Shown: positions 8,575 to 16,380, numbered from the stretch's first letter. The stretch is DNA of 34,722 nt from Actinomycetota bacterium (GCA_027314595.1 DAHVAN010000033.1:1-34722), one strand, 5' to 3'. The notes: generated by a model not told the origin, from the sequence alone. A program made the numbers and translations.

Positions 8575-9245
8575 CCGATGCCGGCGGGCGCTGGCGCCTT
8601 GAGGTTCGCCCGCGCGCCCAGCGCCAGCTCGAGCGCCTGCCCGGAAAAATCGCCACGGCGGCCGCTGAGTTCATCCTCGGGCCGCTCCCGGACAATCCGC
8701 GCCGTGCCGGCCACCCCCTGCGCGACGAATACGCCGGCCAGCACTCCGCGCGCCGCGGTCAGGACTGGCGCTTCCGCTACCGGATCGACGAGCAAACCCA
8801 CACGATCGCCGTGCCCGATGTATCCCACCGATCGGCTACCTACGGCAGCGCTGGGTCGGGTTGCCGCAGTTCAGGCCGGGTCTGGTGTCTGCAGACGTCG
8901 CGCGCGGTCTGGCGTTGTCTGGGGTCGTTGGTCCTTGGTTTGGCACTGGATTGGCGGACCTCTCGGCCGCGAGAGGGCCGCTTAGCGTCATTGTCGTCGC
9001 GGACTCCTGTCCAGGGGTGCGCTGCCATGCAGAGTCGCATCCGTTTGTCGGGCGGCTTCGGTGGCGGTGACTGTGAAGGTATGGTCGGCGGGGCCGGCGA
9101 CGAGGTCAAGGCGGCAGCCGAGTGCCTGGACATGCCCGGCGATAGCTTCGATAGTCGACAGTTCGCCGCGCTTGACGCAGGCATCGTGGTCCCCTGCTGC
9201 GGCAGCCGAAGATGTATGTGCATAGTCGACCGTGGTTATGTATGA
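8571..9245 (+). CDS. RelE/ParE-family toxin with read-through C-terminus
   Basis: Residues 1-92 (GTG at 8571) are a RelE/ParE fold: WRLEVRPRAQRQLERLPGKI, then FILGPLPDNPRRAGHPLRDE, DWRFRYRIDEQTHTIAVPDV and SHRSATY. RelE proteins are ribosome-dependent mRNA interferases, or gyrase poisons in ParE. Family members end just after the HR..Y motif (about 8846). Here the frame has no stop there and continues for about 130 more codons of low-complexity, Ser/Arg/Trp-rich translation to 9245. This suggests loss of the natural stop. With an antitoxin that has no start codon, the module is probably dead or toxin activity is lost. Confidence 0.6.
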   Translation: MTDAGGRWRLEVRPRAQRQLERLPGKIATAAAEFILGPLPDNPRRAGHPLRDEYAGQHSARRGQDWRFRYRIDEQTHTIAVPDVSHRSATYGSAGSGCRSSGRVWCLQTSRAVWRCLGSLVLGLALDWRTSRPREGRLASLSSRTPVQGCAAMQSRIRLSGGFGGGDCEGMVGGAGDEVKAAAECLDMPGDSFDSRQFAALDAGIVVPCCGSRRCMCIVDRGYV

Positions 9246-9331
9246 TGTGTTTTGATGCCCGGAGGCGGCGCTGGAAGCGCGCCGTATGCTTTGATGCAAG
9301 GGCTTGGATGCCGAGAGCTAGCGAGGTTCCG
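8847..9331. other. Mostly non-coding stretch with a hairpin and a regulator relic
   Basis: Beyond the RelE homology the plus strand holds no recognisable gene until 9332. A small perfect hairpin CCTCTCG-gccg-CGAGAGG lies at 8959-8976 and could end the RelE transcript. A minus-strand XRE relic lies at 9051-9181. TTG/AT-richer sequence at 9225-9260 may hold the promoter of the next antitoxin-toxin pair. Confidence 0.4.
9051..9181 (-). pseudogene. XRE-type HTH regulator C-terminal relic
   Basis: The minus-strand frame reads CVKRGELSTIEAIAGHVQAL, then GCRLDLVAGPADHTFTVTAT. This resembles the end of HigA/XRE antitoxins (ErGel.ti..i..YV.AlGG.L.lvA...d.T). The helix-turn-helix itself is not seen upstream, so this is a fragment. 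Recognition is from motif memory. Confidence 0.4.
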
Positions 9332-9529
9332 ATGAGTGCGCCTTTCGATGACGAGCAGGCCTTCATCTGGCCGGCGCCGGGGCTGCAGGTCGAGGAACTG
9401 CTCGCGGCCAAGGGAACCCGGCCGCTCGCGTCCGCAGCCGACCTGGCGGCGGACACTTTCTCCTCCGACGCCGAGCTTGAGGAGTTCCTCGCGTTCACTG
9501 CCGCCGAACGGCACCGCGACCTGGCGTGA
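9332..9529 (+). CDS. Small antitoxin upstream of PIN toxin
   Basis: A 65-residue acidic protein (FDDEQAFIWPAPGLQVEELL, then ASAADLAADTFSSDAELEEF). It lies 9 bases upstream of a PIN-domain gene, the normal antitoxin place. This is the short toxin-binding type without an evident DNA-binding domain. Start ATG at 9332. Confidence 0.65.
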   Translation: MSAPFDDEQAFIWPAPGLQVEELLAAKGTRPLASAADLAADTFSSDAELEEFLAFTAAERHRDLA

Positions 9530-9538
9530 GACCCCACG

Positions 9539-9997
9539 ATGCAACCCGTCATCCTCGACACTGACGTGGCGTCCCTGAGTCACAAGGACAGGCTGCCTGA
9601 CCCGCTGGCGACGCGGCTGATCGGGCGGCGGCCGATCATCACGTTCATCACGCTCGGTGAGCTGGCCAAGTGGGCCGAGATCCGGCACTGGGGTACGCGC
9701 AGCCGTCAGGCGCTGGCCGACTGGATATCAGGGCTGGTCGTCCTTCCGGGCAACGACGCCGTGGCCGTCTCCTGGGGGCGCCTGTCAGCCGCGGCGACGC
9801 TGCGCGGCCGGCCGCGGCCAGTCAATGAGATGTGGGTTGCCGCGTGCTGCCTCACCTACGACCTGCCCCTCGCGACCTTGAACCTCAAGGCACGGGCTGC
9901 GCATCCTCGGCGTAGGCTAGCGAGAGCCTTGCGCGGCTATGCAGCCCCGGCACGGCTGGCGTGCCGCGGCCCCGGCTGGCTGAACCGGACTACGTGA
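9539..9997 (+). pseudogene. VapC-like PIN toxin with altered C-terminus
   Basis: The N-terminal 118 residues are a clear PIN toxin: MQPVILDTDVASL, FITLGELAKWAEIRHWG, RPRPVNEMWVAACCLTYDLP and LATLNLK. Relatives then continue with a conserved Asp-Phe and end in a GL.IL-type strand. Here the frame turns into Arg/Ala-rich sequence to 9997. In the +1 frame, 9891-9920 reads HGLRILGVG-stop, which is the expected family ending. A small deletion between LNLK and HGLRI, which removed the Asp-Phe segment and shifted the frame, explains this. The first three acidic active-site positions remain. Function is doubtful. Confidence 0.65.
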
Positions 9998-10001
9998 TGG
10001 T

Positions 10002-10283
10002 TTACGGCGCGGCTGGGATACCGATGACCTCGACCTTGACTCCGTAGGTGTTCAGGATCCGCGCGGCGTGCGCGAGTGTCGCCTGAGAGAACGGGAAGAG
10101 CGTGTCGGGATTGAGCAGCTTGCCGTTCTCCAGCAGGATCGCGTAGACGACCTTGGCCGGCTTGAAGTCGCGCGGCGGGGGCCGCCCGCGGGGCACCGAG
10201 GCGGCAGACTCAATGAACTGGTCTCGTACCACGGCCGGACCGGCGATCAGGCTTTGCGCCATGCTCGCGCATGCGCAGATCAA
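10002..10283 (-). pseudogene. C-terminal fragment, possibly of a DUF6119 (TIGR04141) protein
   Basis: A 93-residue frame whose last 55 residues (DFKPAKVVYAILLENGKLLN, DTLFPFSQATLAHAARILN, TYGVKVEVIGI) resemble the extreme C-terminus of the roughly 550-residue DUF6119/TIGR04141 family. That family is sporadic, plasmid- and island-associated, and of unknown function. The first about 40 residues have no matching content. With no upstream part it is most likely a stub. An independent small protein is possible. Confidence 0.45.
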
Positions 10284-10637
10284 CCGGTTCGGAGTGGGCG
10301 AATGACGCGGCGAATTCGGGTACGCAATCGTCTCTTCTCATGTCAGCGCATCTCTGGAAGCAGTCTGCGTCCTCAAGGACCAGGCCACCAGCGAGGCGTG
10401 GTCCGTGAATATTCCCGTGTCGCGTGAGGTGACGTAATATTCGGTGCCCACAGGGTGGCACTAGGGTGGCACCTGAAGAATTTGTCGGGATTCTTGTTGG
10501 ATTTAGTCCGATGTGTTATCATAGGTAAGTAAATGGTTCCCTAAACGCTTCATTGACATTACGGACTGCCGCCATGGATGATGCAGGCGGTGCAGTGCCG
10601 CCCGCGCTGCTGAATCTCATGGGGAGCGGGAATTCGC
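10284..10637. other. Intergenic region upstream of the secreted hydrolase
   Basis: No gene is supported. The region holds a 10-base direct repeat AGGGTGGCAC at 10452-10461 and 10463-10472 (11-base period) and an unusually AT-rich piece at 10480-10560. The repeat may be an activator or repressor site for the gene at 10638. Confidence 0.4.
10494..10522 (+). promoter_or_regulatory. Possible promoter for the SGNH hydrolase
   Basis: TTGTTG (10494-10499), a 17-base spacer and TATCAT (10517-10522) lie in a local AT-rich stretch. The -10 matches the consensus at five of six bases; the -35 matches only three. The leader to the ATG would be about 110 bases. Confidence 0.35.
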
Positions 10638-12947
10638 ATGAAACGAGGGGAACACAGAATATTGACGCTGCTCAGCGCCAGTATTCTCGCACTGGCATTC
10701 GGTGCAGCGGTGGCCGGGCAGAGCCCGGCGCGCGCGGCCGACCCTATCACTTTCGACGGGTCGCCGGGGACTGGCGCACCGCCGCCTGACCTCGGGCCGT
10801 ACACGATGAAGGCGTTCGGCCCGGACCCGCAGCCGCTTTACACCGACGTGTCGGGGGTAACCGTCCCGTCCGGGACGGCTACCGTGGACTTTTCCCCCGC
10901 ACTCGAACACGTGCAGGTCGGGAACGGGTGGAACACCTGGAGCAACGGCTACGGCGGCGACGTCTACTGGGCGTCTGGCGGTGCGGTGACCTTCACGCTG
11001 CCGGCCGGCACCAATGCCTTCTACTTCTACGCCGAACCCGACCCTTACGCGACGTTTACCATCAGCGCCGTCGCGCAAGACGGGACCTCGTCAGGGCCGA
11101 TCGACGTGAACGGGTTCGCCGGGGCGCAGTACTTCGGGTTTTACACTGACGGGTCCGTCGCGCTGAAGTCGATCTCGGTCAGTTCGTCCATCGATTTCGC
11201 GGTCGGCGAGTTCGGCATCGCGAACTCGGTCAATTACGCCGCGCTCGGCGACTCGTACTCCTCCGGCGAGGGCGCGCCGCCGTTCTTCGCGGGAACCGAC
11301 GGGCCCAGCGACTACTGCCACCGGTCGGTCAATGCCTATTCGCAGGTGCTCGGCTCCGATTACGGCGTGACCCCCAAGTTTTACGCGTGCAGCGGTGCCA
11401 CCACGGCCAACGTGCTGTCCGTTTCCCGGTGGGGTGAGCCGCCGCAGATAACCGAACCCGGCGTGGATAACACGGCAAACCTGGTCACGATGACGATCGG
11501 CGGGAACGACGCGGGCTTCTCCGACGTCCTGACCAGCTGCATCGAGCAGACGCTGAAGGCCAACTTCATCAACGCGGCCATCTCCTCGCAGGGGCTGGAA
11601 GGTCAGGTCGCGCTGTGGCTCGGCCTTGGCGCTGACCCCAGCTGCGCCGATTCGAGCTCGTTCGTGAACGGCGTCAGCGCCAACGTGGACAACGTGCTCG
11701 GCCCGGCCGAGGACGCCTACTCGGCGCTGCTCAACGCGACCAGCCCGACCGACACCTCCATCATCGTCGGGGACTATCCGCACCTGTTCGGCAGCACCTC
11801 GGCGGAGCAGAACTGCCTGGCACTCGCACCGATCCTCACCCCCGCCGACCAGACGTTCATGAACGCCGAGGGCGACCGCCTCGACGGGATCTTGCAGTCC
11901 GCGGCCGCGCTGACCGGCGTCAACTTCGTCGACGTCCGGTCCGCGTTCGCCGGGCACGCGGTCTGCGGGTCCAGCGGGGCCTGGCTGAACGGCATCAGCA
12001 TCGGCTCCGGCAGCGGCCAGCCCTGCCAGTACTCCGTCGCCGGCGTGTGCCTGTGGTCCGGGCTGCCGATCGTCGGCTCGTTCCACCCGAACGCGACCGG
12101 CCAGGCCAGCGGCTACGCGGCAGCCTTCAAGTCCTACATCGACTCGGCCGCCAACCTCACGCCGGAAGGGTTCCCGGCTAACCCCGACCCGCCCGCACCG
12201 CCGCCCGCGCCCACGACGGTTCCCTCCGTCACCGTCCGCGAGCTGACCGTGCAGCCGGTCACCCAGGCCACGGCCGCCTGTGCGGGCACCTACCAGGCGG
12301 GCCAGACCGTGACCGTGACCGGCGGCGGGTTCGCGCCCGGGGCCACGGTGAGCCTGTACGTCAGCTCACCCGGTCTCGGGGCAACCGCGGAGCAGCAGGT
12401 GGCCACCGTCACCGCCGACGGCAACGGCAACGTCGCCTCGACGTTCCGCATCCCACTCGCCGCGACCGGCTTCACGCCTTCCGGGGCCAGCGCGGGCCTG
12501 GTGTTCGTGGACGCCATCGGCCTCGGCCCCGGCGGCACGCACCAAGACGACACCGCCGACGCGGGCCTCGCCCCGCACACCAGCCCCTGCGGGACAGTGG
12601 AAACCTACCCGTTCAGCGGCTTCAACCCGCCGGTCGCCAACCCGCCGGCCGTGAACGCGGCGAACGCCGGGCGGACCATCCCGGTCAAGTTCACCGTCAC
12701 CGGCTCCGACGCGACCCTCGCCGCAGTGCTGGCCGCGGGATACCCGCAGTCCGCACCCGTCTCCTGCACCAACCCGGCACAGCTCACCTCAGGCACGCCG
12801 ACAGTGCAGACCTCGCCGGGCAGCCAGACACCCAGCGACACCTACAACTACACCTGGAAGACTGATTCATCGTGGAACGGATGCCGGGAGCTGATCGTCA
12901 AGCTCGTCGACGGCAGCTACCACACCGCCGTGTTCAACTTCGGCTGA
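10638..12947 (+). CDS. Secreted SGNH hydrolase with Ig-like and PxKF domains
   Basis: A 769-residue exported protein. Residues 1-34 are a signal peptide (MKRGEHR, then a hydrophobic LLSASILALAFGAAVAG and AxA cleavage before ADP). Residues 35-195 form a beta-rich domain of unknown family. The SGNH esterase/lipase domain follows: block I ALGDSYSSGEG with nucleophile Ser206, a CHRS..AY motif, ACSGATT, block III IGGND (288-291) and the catalytic His483 in FHPN. Later parts are a Pro-rich linker (about 515-530), an Ig-like fold starting near 545 (GQTVTVTGGGFAPGATVSLY), and a C-terminal PxKF domain (GRTIPVKFTV ... WNGCRELIVKLVDG). It probably acts outside the cell on ester substrates such as lipids or acylated polysaccharides. 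Confidence 0.88.
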   Translation: MKRGEHRILTLLSASILALAFGAAVAGQSPARAADPITFDGSPGTGAPPPDLGPYTMKAFGPDPQPLYTDVSGVTVPSGTATVDFSPALEHVQVGNGWNTWSNGYGGDVYWASGGAVTFTLPAGTNAFYFYAEPDPYATFTISAVAQDGTSSGPIDVNGFAGAQYFGFYTDGSVALKSISVSSSIDFAVGEFGIANSVNYAALGDSYSSGEGAPPFFAGTDGPSDYCHRSVNAYSQVLGSDYGVTPKFYACSGATTANVLSVSRWGEPPQITEPGVDNTANLVTMTIGGNDAGFSDVLTSCIEQTLKANFINAAISSQGLEGQVALWLGLGADPSCADSSSFVNGVSANVDNVLGPAEDAYSALLNATSPTDTSIIVGDYPHLFGSTSAEQNCLALAPILTPADQTFMNAEGDRLDGILQSAAALTGVNFVDVRSAFAGHAVCGSSGAWLNGISIGSGSGQPCQYSVAGVCLWSGLPIVGSFHPNATGQASGYAAAFKSYIDSAANLTPEGFPANPDPPAPPPAPTTVPSVTVRELTVQPVTQATAACAGTYQAGQTVTVTGGGFAPGATVSLYVSSPGLGATAEQQVATVTADGNGNVASTFRIPLAATGFTPSGASAGLVFVDAIGLGPGGTHQDDTADAGLAPHTSPCGTVETYPFSGFNPPVANPPAVNAANAGRTIPVKFTVTGSDATLAAVLAAGYPQSAPVSCTNPAQLTSGTPTVQTSPGSQTPSDTYNYTWKTDSSWNGCRELIVKLVDGSYHTAVFNFG

Positions 12948-13453
12948 CAACAGCCAGACTGACGGCGTTCGCACTGCTGGCGACCGGCGCGCTGCTCCTT
13001 GCGGGATGCGCGTCGGCCGCACAGCCCGGCGGTGGAGGCCAGGGCGGCGGTCACGGCGGCGGCGATCCGGGTAACCGGCGGCTGAGCCAGCTGGCCGCCG
13101 ACCCGGTATTCAAGTCACTGCCCCAGGGCGCGGTCCCGGCGGGACCGCTGGTGCTGACCCCGGCCCGGTTCACCACGCCAGCGTTCCAGCCGGCCGGGTG
13201 GAACGGGCCGTCGGCAGCCCTTTCATTCACCAGCGCTCAACCTGCTGGCCCGGTGTTCAGCTACTTCGCCGTCCGGGCCGCCGCCACGGGATGGCGGCCG
13301 GGCAACCGTAACGCTCTCGGCTACCCCCAGACCTGGACCAAGACCTATCCCGACGGCGTACCCGGCACCCTATCGCTGCTCCGGACCGGCCGTTCAGCCA
13401 CCGAAACCCGGGTGACCTACACCCTCACCGCGAGTTCCCCGGCGGTCGCCTAA
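12872..13453 (+). CDS. Putative lipoprotein
   Basis: The protein has a hydrophobic stretch LTAFALLATGALLLAGC with a lipobox ending in Cys (codon 13007-13009), followed by a Gly-rich linker and a roughly 130-residue exported domain (FKSLPQGAVPAG, FSYFAVRAAATGWRPG). The domain resembles small actinobacterial lipoproteins with no assigned function. The start is uncertain. ATG codons at 12872 and 12881 lie inside the upstream gene and give a long Arg-rich n-region. The CTG at 12944 overlaps the upstream TGA and would give an ordinary signal peptide, but is a rare start. Co-expression with the SGNH hydrolase is likely. Confidence 0.7.
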   Translation: MERMPGADRQARRRQLPHRRVQLRLTTARLTAFALLATGALLLAGCASAAQPGGGGQGGGHGGGDPGNRRLSQLAADPVFKSLPQGAVPAGPLVLTPARFTTPAFQPAGWNGPSAALSFTSAQPAGPVFSYFAVRAAATGWRPGNRNALGYPQTWTKTYPDGVPGTLSLLRTGRSATETRVTYTLTASSPAVA

Positions 13454-14012
13454 CAGTTGGCGGTCACCAGCCCAGACCGCCGACGCGGATGCAAGCATGC
13501 CGGTCTCACCCCAACCGGGCGAACGACAGAACGACCTGATCGAAGCAGTGGCTTGCATTCCGACTCCGAATACGTATCCCCCATTCGGGGCATTGCGCCG
13601 CTTGCGACGAGCATCTCGCGCCACCGATCGTGAGCACGGTCGCGGCGGTGCCCCTTCCGTGCGCCAGCGGCACCATGGTGAGCGCGCGGCTTGCTGGAGC
13701 CGTTGCCGTGGCTCAGTTCGGCCGGATCATCACCACTGTAGGTGACCGCTTCGGAATGCTACGGTGAGGGCAACGGACGCGAAACGCCGACTATGTCCCC
13801 GCCCCCAGCGGTGCCAGTGGACCATGCCTCGCGCACAGAACGCCCTGTTCTGGTTCAGCTGACCGCGTATTGCGTCCTCAACTATGTGTGCCGCGATTTT
13901 GGCTCGGGCGGGCCGGTGCTCTGGCGCCGGGCTGGCCTATCCGGTCTCGGGGATCCAGGGGTGTCCCTGGAATGCGGCGGTGAGGGCTTCGAGGGCGCCG
14001 ATTCCGTGGCGG
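13454..14012. other. Stretch with no supported gene
   Basis: Several short frames occur but none shows family sequence. A 30-codon frame at 13674-13766 (MVSARLAGAVAVAQFGRIIT) and a minus-strand tail ending near 13945 (ALEALTAAFQGHPWIPETG) could be relics of lost genes. Neither has enough length to name. Confidence 0.4.
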
Positions 14013-14387
14013 CTAGCGTCCCTGCCCGGGCAGCGAGCGGGGAAAGCGCACCGCTGCCTCCCGGGCACGGGTGAGGTCCGCGCCGACGTGGTCGAGGAAC
14101 TCGTATGCTGGGCCTTCTTTCAGCCGTAGCAGCCCGAGCAGCAGGTGGGCAGATCCGATGTACTCGTGCCGCAGCCGGGCGGCCTCCAGGCCGGCGTAGC
14201 CGACCATGGTGCTGCTTTCGTCGCTCAGGGACGGGCGGCTGCCGTCGCCATGGTTCCCTTGGGGCAAGGCAGCCGTAAGCTCTCGGTAGAGGCCGGGCCC
14301 GGTGATCACCAGACGGCCGGAGGCCAGCCCCCCGTAAACATCATGCAGCGCATCCCGGTGACCGGACATCAGGGCAGCGCTCGTCAC
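14013..14387 (-). CDS. Clp N-domain (double Clp-like repeat) protein
   Basis: A 124-residue protein. The segment ARLRHEYIGSAHLLLGLLR, then GPAYEFLDHVGADLTRAREA, matches one Clp_N repeat, the adaptor- and substrate-binding domain of ClpA/ClpC ATPases. No ATPase domain follows. Stand-alone Clp_N proteins are common in actinomycetes and may act as decoys or adaptors of Clp proteases. Residues 1-60 have no recognised fold. Its ATG overlaps the end of the upstream MerR-effector fragment (14384-14387). It could be a fragment rather than a functional gene. Confidence 0.6.
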   Translation of the reverse strand: MTSAALMSGHRDALHDVYGGLASGRLVITGPGLYRELTAALPQGNHGDGSRPSLSDESSTMVGYAGLEAARLRHEYIGSAHLLLGLLRLKEGPAYEFLDHVGADLTRAREAAVRFPRSLPGQGR

Positions 14388-14797
14388 GTGGCTGAGGCCG
14401 GGAAGCGCATCGAACCGAGATCCAGGTCACCGAGCCTTCGACCGATCGGCTTGGCCCATCTTCCGTGTCTCGCCCGCCCCACAGGCCAGGGCCTAGTGTC
14501 CTGCAAGTGTTCTGCGCTCACAGGCGGCAGCAGGTGCACGGTGACCGCGAGTTCCGTCGCTGGCAGCGTGACCGGCCGTACCCGGCCGCGGGCTGATGGC
14601 TCGCCAGTTGGCCGGTAGATGATGGCGTGACCGTGGCTTTGCGTGAATAGCTCGTTGTCATACACCCCGCCGAACGGCCCCGTGACCGCCCGGCCGGCGA
14701 GCGCCGCGCCGAGTTCGGCTATCGCCTTCGCGTACCAGTCCGCCACCTCGGCCCTGGCGATCAGGCCTGTGATGCCTGCGACGATCATGGCGGGCAC
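14384..14797 (-). pseudogene. MerR-type effector-binding (GyrI-like) domain fragment
   Basis: Residues 15-90 (VADWYAKAIAELGAALAGR, GPFGGVYDNELFTQSHGHAI, RVRPVTLPATELAVTVH) match the GyrI-like effector domain found after the DNA-binding part of multidrug-sensing MerR regulators. The N-terminal helix-turn-helix is absent; upstream on this strand is pentapeptide-repeat sequence. After AVTVH the frame loses family sequence, so the C-terminal half of the domain is also gone. Only a scrap of a regulator remains. Confidence 0.55.
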
Positions 14798-15104
14798 CGA
14801 ACGCAGTTCAACGGGCAGTTGTTCCGGCTCGGGCCGGAGCAGGCGGCGCCAGGAGCCGTGCGCCAGCTTGGCAGGCTGCGACCTTCAGGGCGCGAACCTG
14901 CAAGGCGCCAACCTCGCCGGCGCCGACCTGGCGGGCGCGAACCTGCGGAATGTCAACCTGGCGGGAGCCAATCTGACGTCAGCGGACCTCAAGGGCGCGA
15001 GTATGACCGGCGCGAACGTCCATAAGGTCGAGTGGTCGGATACCACCTGCCCAGACGCCACCAACAGCAACAACGACGCGGGCACCTGCACCGGGCACCT
15101 GTGA
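14787..15104 (+). CDS. Pentapeptide-repeat protein, N-terminally truncated
   Basis: From about 14873 the sequence is a pentapeptide-repeat array, A(N/D)LxG type: CDLQGANLQGANLAGADLAG, then ANLRNVNLAGANLTSADLKG. It ends with WSDTTCPDATNSNNDAGTC, the tail usual in exported actinobacterial pentapeptide proteins. Such proteins normally begin with a signal peptide. Here the region before the repeats (start ATG 14787) is Ser/Arg-rich and unrelated, so the export signal seems to have been lost. It forms a right-handed beta-helix; the target is unknown. Confidence 0.6.
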   Translation: MAGTERSSTGSCSGSGRSRRRQEPCASLAGCDLQGANLQGANLAGADLAGANLRNVNLAGANLTSADLKGASMTGANVHKVEWSDTTCPDATNSNNDAGTCTGHL

Positions 15105-15195
15105 CAGGCCGGCACCTGTGCCCGGACAGTGCACTCGGCATTGCGGTCAGATCGGTCTGCTGCCGGGAAGCTGACCGCAGCAACGGGCCCGGTGC

Positions 15196-15411
15196 TCACC
15201 GCGCCGGGTGCCGGGCACGCATCGCGTACCTGGCCGGCGGTATCCCGAGCGTCGCGGTAAAGTCGCGGGTCAGATGCGCCTGATCGGCGTAGCCGAGGTC
15301 GGGCGCCAGGCCGGCCCAGTCGACGTCGCCGCCCTGGTCCGCGCGCCGCGCCGCCTCGAGCAGCCGGGCGCGGCGGCGCGTCTGGTACCTTTCTACCATT
15401 AGAGGTACCAT
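15196..15411 (-). pseudogene. AraC-family HTH C-terminal fragment
   Basis: A 71-codon frame with DWAGLAPDLGYADQAHLTRD, then FTATLGIPPARYA. This is the second helix-turn-helix and signature of AraC/XylS regulators, which are normally about 250-300 residues. The effector domain and first helix-turn-helix are missing. The apparent start lies inside the VapB operator at 15383-15410. It is a relic left beside the VapBC insertion. Confidence 0.65.
15383..15410. promoter_or_regulatory. Inverted-repeat operator of the VapBC operon
   Basis: TGGTACCT (15383-15390) and AGGTACCA (15403-15410) are perfect reverse complements separated by 12 bases. The centres are 20 bases apart, about two helical turns. 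The repeat ends eight bases before the VapB ATG, the right place for autorepression by a VapB dimer or VapBC complex. The inner CTACCATT gives a further partial half-site. Confidence 0.6.
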
Positions 15412-15417
15412 GCATAT

Positions 15418-15687
15418 ATGGCGCTTAACATCAAGGATCCCGAGACGGAACGCCTCGCGGCCGAGGTTGCTGCATTGACGGGCCAGACGAAGACCGGAGC
15501 CATCCGGTACGCCCTGCGCCAGGTTCTCCAGGCGAAGTCCCTTCCATCTGGGGAGCAGCGGGAGGAACGCCTCACCCGGTTCCTCGAGGAGGAGATCTGG
15601 CCGCTGATCCCGCCGGATCAGCTCGGCAAGCCGGTGTCCAAAGCCGAACGCGAGGAGATCCTCGGTTTCGGCCAGGACGGCGCATGA
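15418..15687 (+). CDS. vapB: VapB-family antitoxin
   Basis: An 89-residue antitoxin of the Rv0623/PSK type: MALNIKDPETERLAAEVAAL and TGQTKTGAIRYALRQVLQA form the ribbon-helix-helix DNA-binding part. The acidic tail (RLTRFLEEEIWPLIPPDQLG) wraps the toxin, and the end EREEILGFGQDGA is typical. It would bind VapC and, as a dimer, the palindrome just upstream. Its stop overlaps the VapC ATG by four bases. Confidence 0.9.
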   Translation: MALNIKDPETERLAAEVAALTGQTKTGAIRYALRQVLQAKSLPSGEQREERLTRFLEEEIWPLIPPDQLGKPVSKAEREEILGFGQDGA

Positions 15688-16121
15688 TCATCGATTCCTC
15701 GGCGATCCTGGCCGTCATCGGCAAAGAACCCGGCTACGAGCGCGTCGTCCACGAACTCGCCACCTCACCAGGCACCCGCATCGGCGCACCGACCCGGCTG
15801 GAGAGCGGAATCGTGCTGACAGCGCGATTCGGGCCCCGCGGGAAGACGGCCCTGGCGCGGTTCCTGCAGGAGAACTCCATCCAGGCCGTGGCCTTCGATG
15901 ACACGCACGCCAGCGTGGCACTCGACGCCTACTCCCGTTTTGGCAAGGGCAGGCATCCCGCCGCGCTGAACTTCGGCGACTGCTGCGCATACGCGGTCGC
16001 CTCCGTCGCCGGCGAGCCGCTTCTGTGCCTAGGAGGCGACTTCGCCAAGACCGATCTGCTCCTAGTCAGACTCGATACCGATGAAATCGGGACTGACACG
16101 GCACAAGCCGGCAAGCCCTAA
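15684..16121 (+). CDS. vapC: VapC-family PIN ribonuclease toxin
   Basis: A 145-residue PIN toxin with the full acidic set visible: Asp4 in MIIDSSAILAVI, Glu in RLESGIVL, Asp in LNFGDCCAYA and Asp in GGDFAKTDL. The RHPAALNFGD motif marks the VapC28/30-like group. It is translationally coupled to VapB. The last about 15 residues (DEIGTDTAQAGKP) extend slightly beyond the usual end. This is the best preserved of the toxin modules in the window. Confidence 0.9.
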   Translation: MIIDSSAILAVIGKEPGYERVVHELATSPGTRIGAPTRLESGIVLTARFGPRGKTALARFLQENSIQAVAFDDTHASVALDAYSRFGKGRHPAALNFGDCCAYAVASVAGEPLLCLGGDFAKTDLLLVRLDTDEIGTDTAQAGKP

Positions 16122-16164
16122 CGACGTGTTGCACAATAGGTCTTCTGAGGCGTAGCGGGTGATT

Positions 16165-16208
16165 GCGGCGTTCCGGTCCCGCGAATGCGGCGTTCCGGTC
16201 CCGCGAAT
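16165..16208. repeat. 22-base perfect tandem repeat, two copies
   Basis: The unit begins GCGGCGTTCCGGTCCC and ends GCGAAT. It occurs at 16165-16186 and again without gap at 16187-16208. Only two copies are present. It may be slippage or part of a lost insertion-sequence end. Confidence 0.7.
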
Positions 16209-16325
16209 GTGAGCGGCCGCGTGCAACGATCGTGACAGGTCCGCCGCCCGCCGCCTGTGGGCGGGCGCGTTCCGGCCCGGCCGCATGCGACAGCCAAGCC
16301 CGCGCCCTCATTCGTATGCTACATA

Positions 16326-16355
16326 TTGATATAACATTGTCATCGCGCACATATT
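16326..16355 (+). promoter_or_regulatory. Probable promoter for the CxxC protein gene
   Basis: TTGATA (16326-16331), an 18-base spacer and CATATT (16350-16355) lie within a block that is strikingly AT-rich for this window. The transcript would have a leader of about 110 bases containing the hairpin at 16381-16403. Confidence 0.4.
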
Positions 16356-16380
16356 CGCCTAAACTGTAGCCAGCCCACCC

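Noticed and set aside
10553..10789. 78-codon frame overlapping the hydrolase start
   Set aside because: Out of frame with the hydrolase and without family sequence; the signal peptide frame at 10638 is the real gene.
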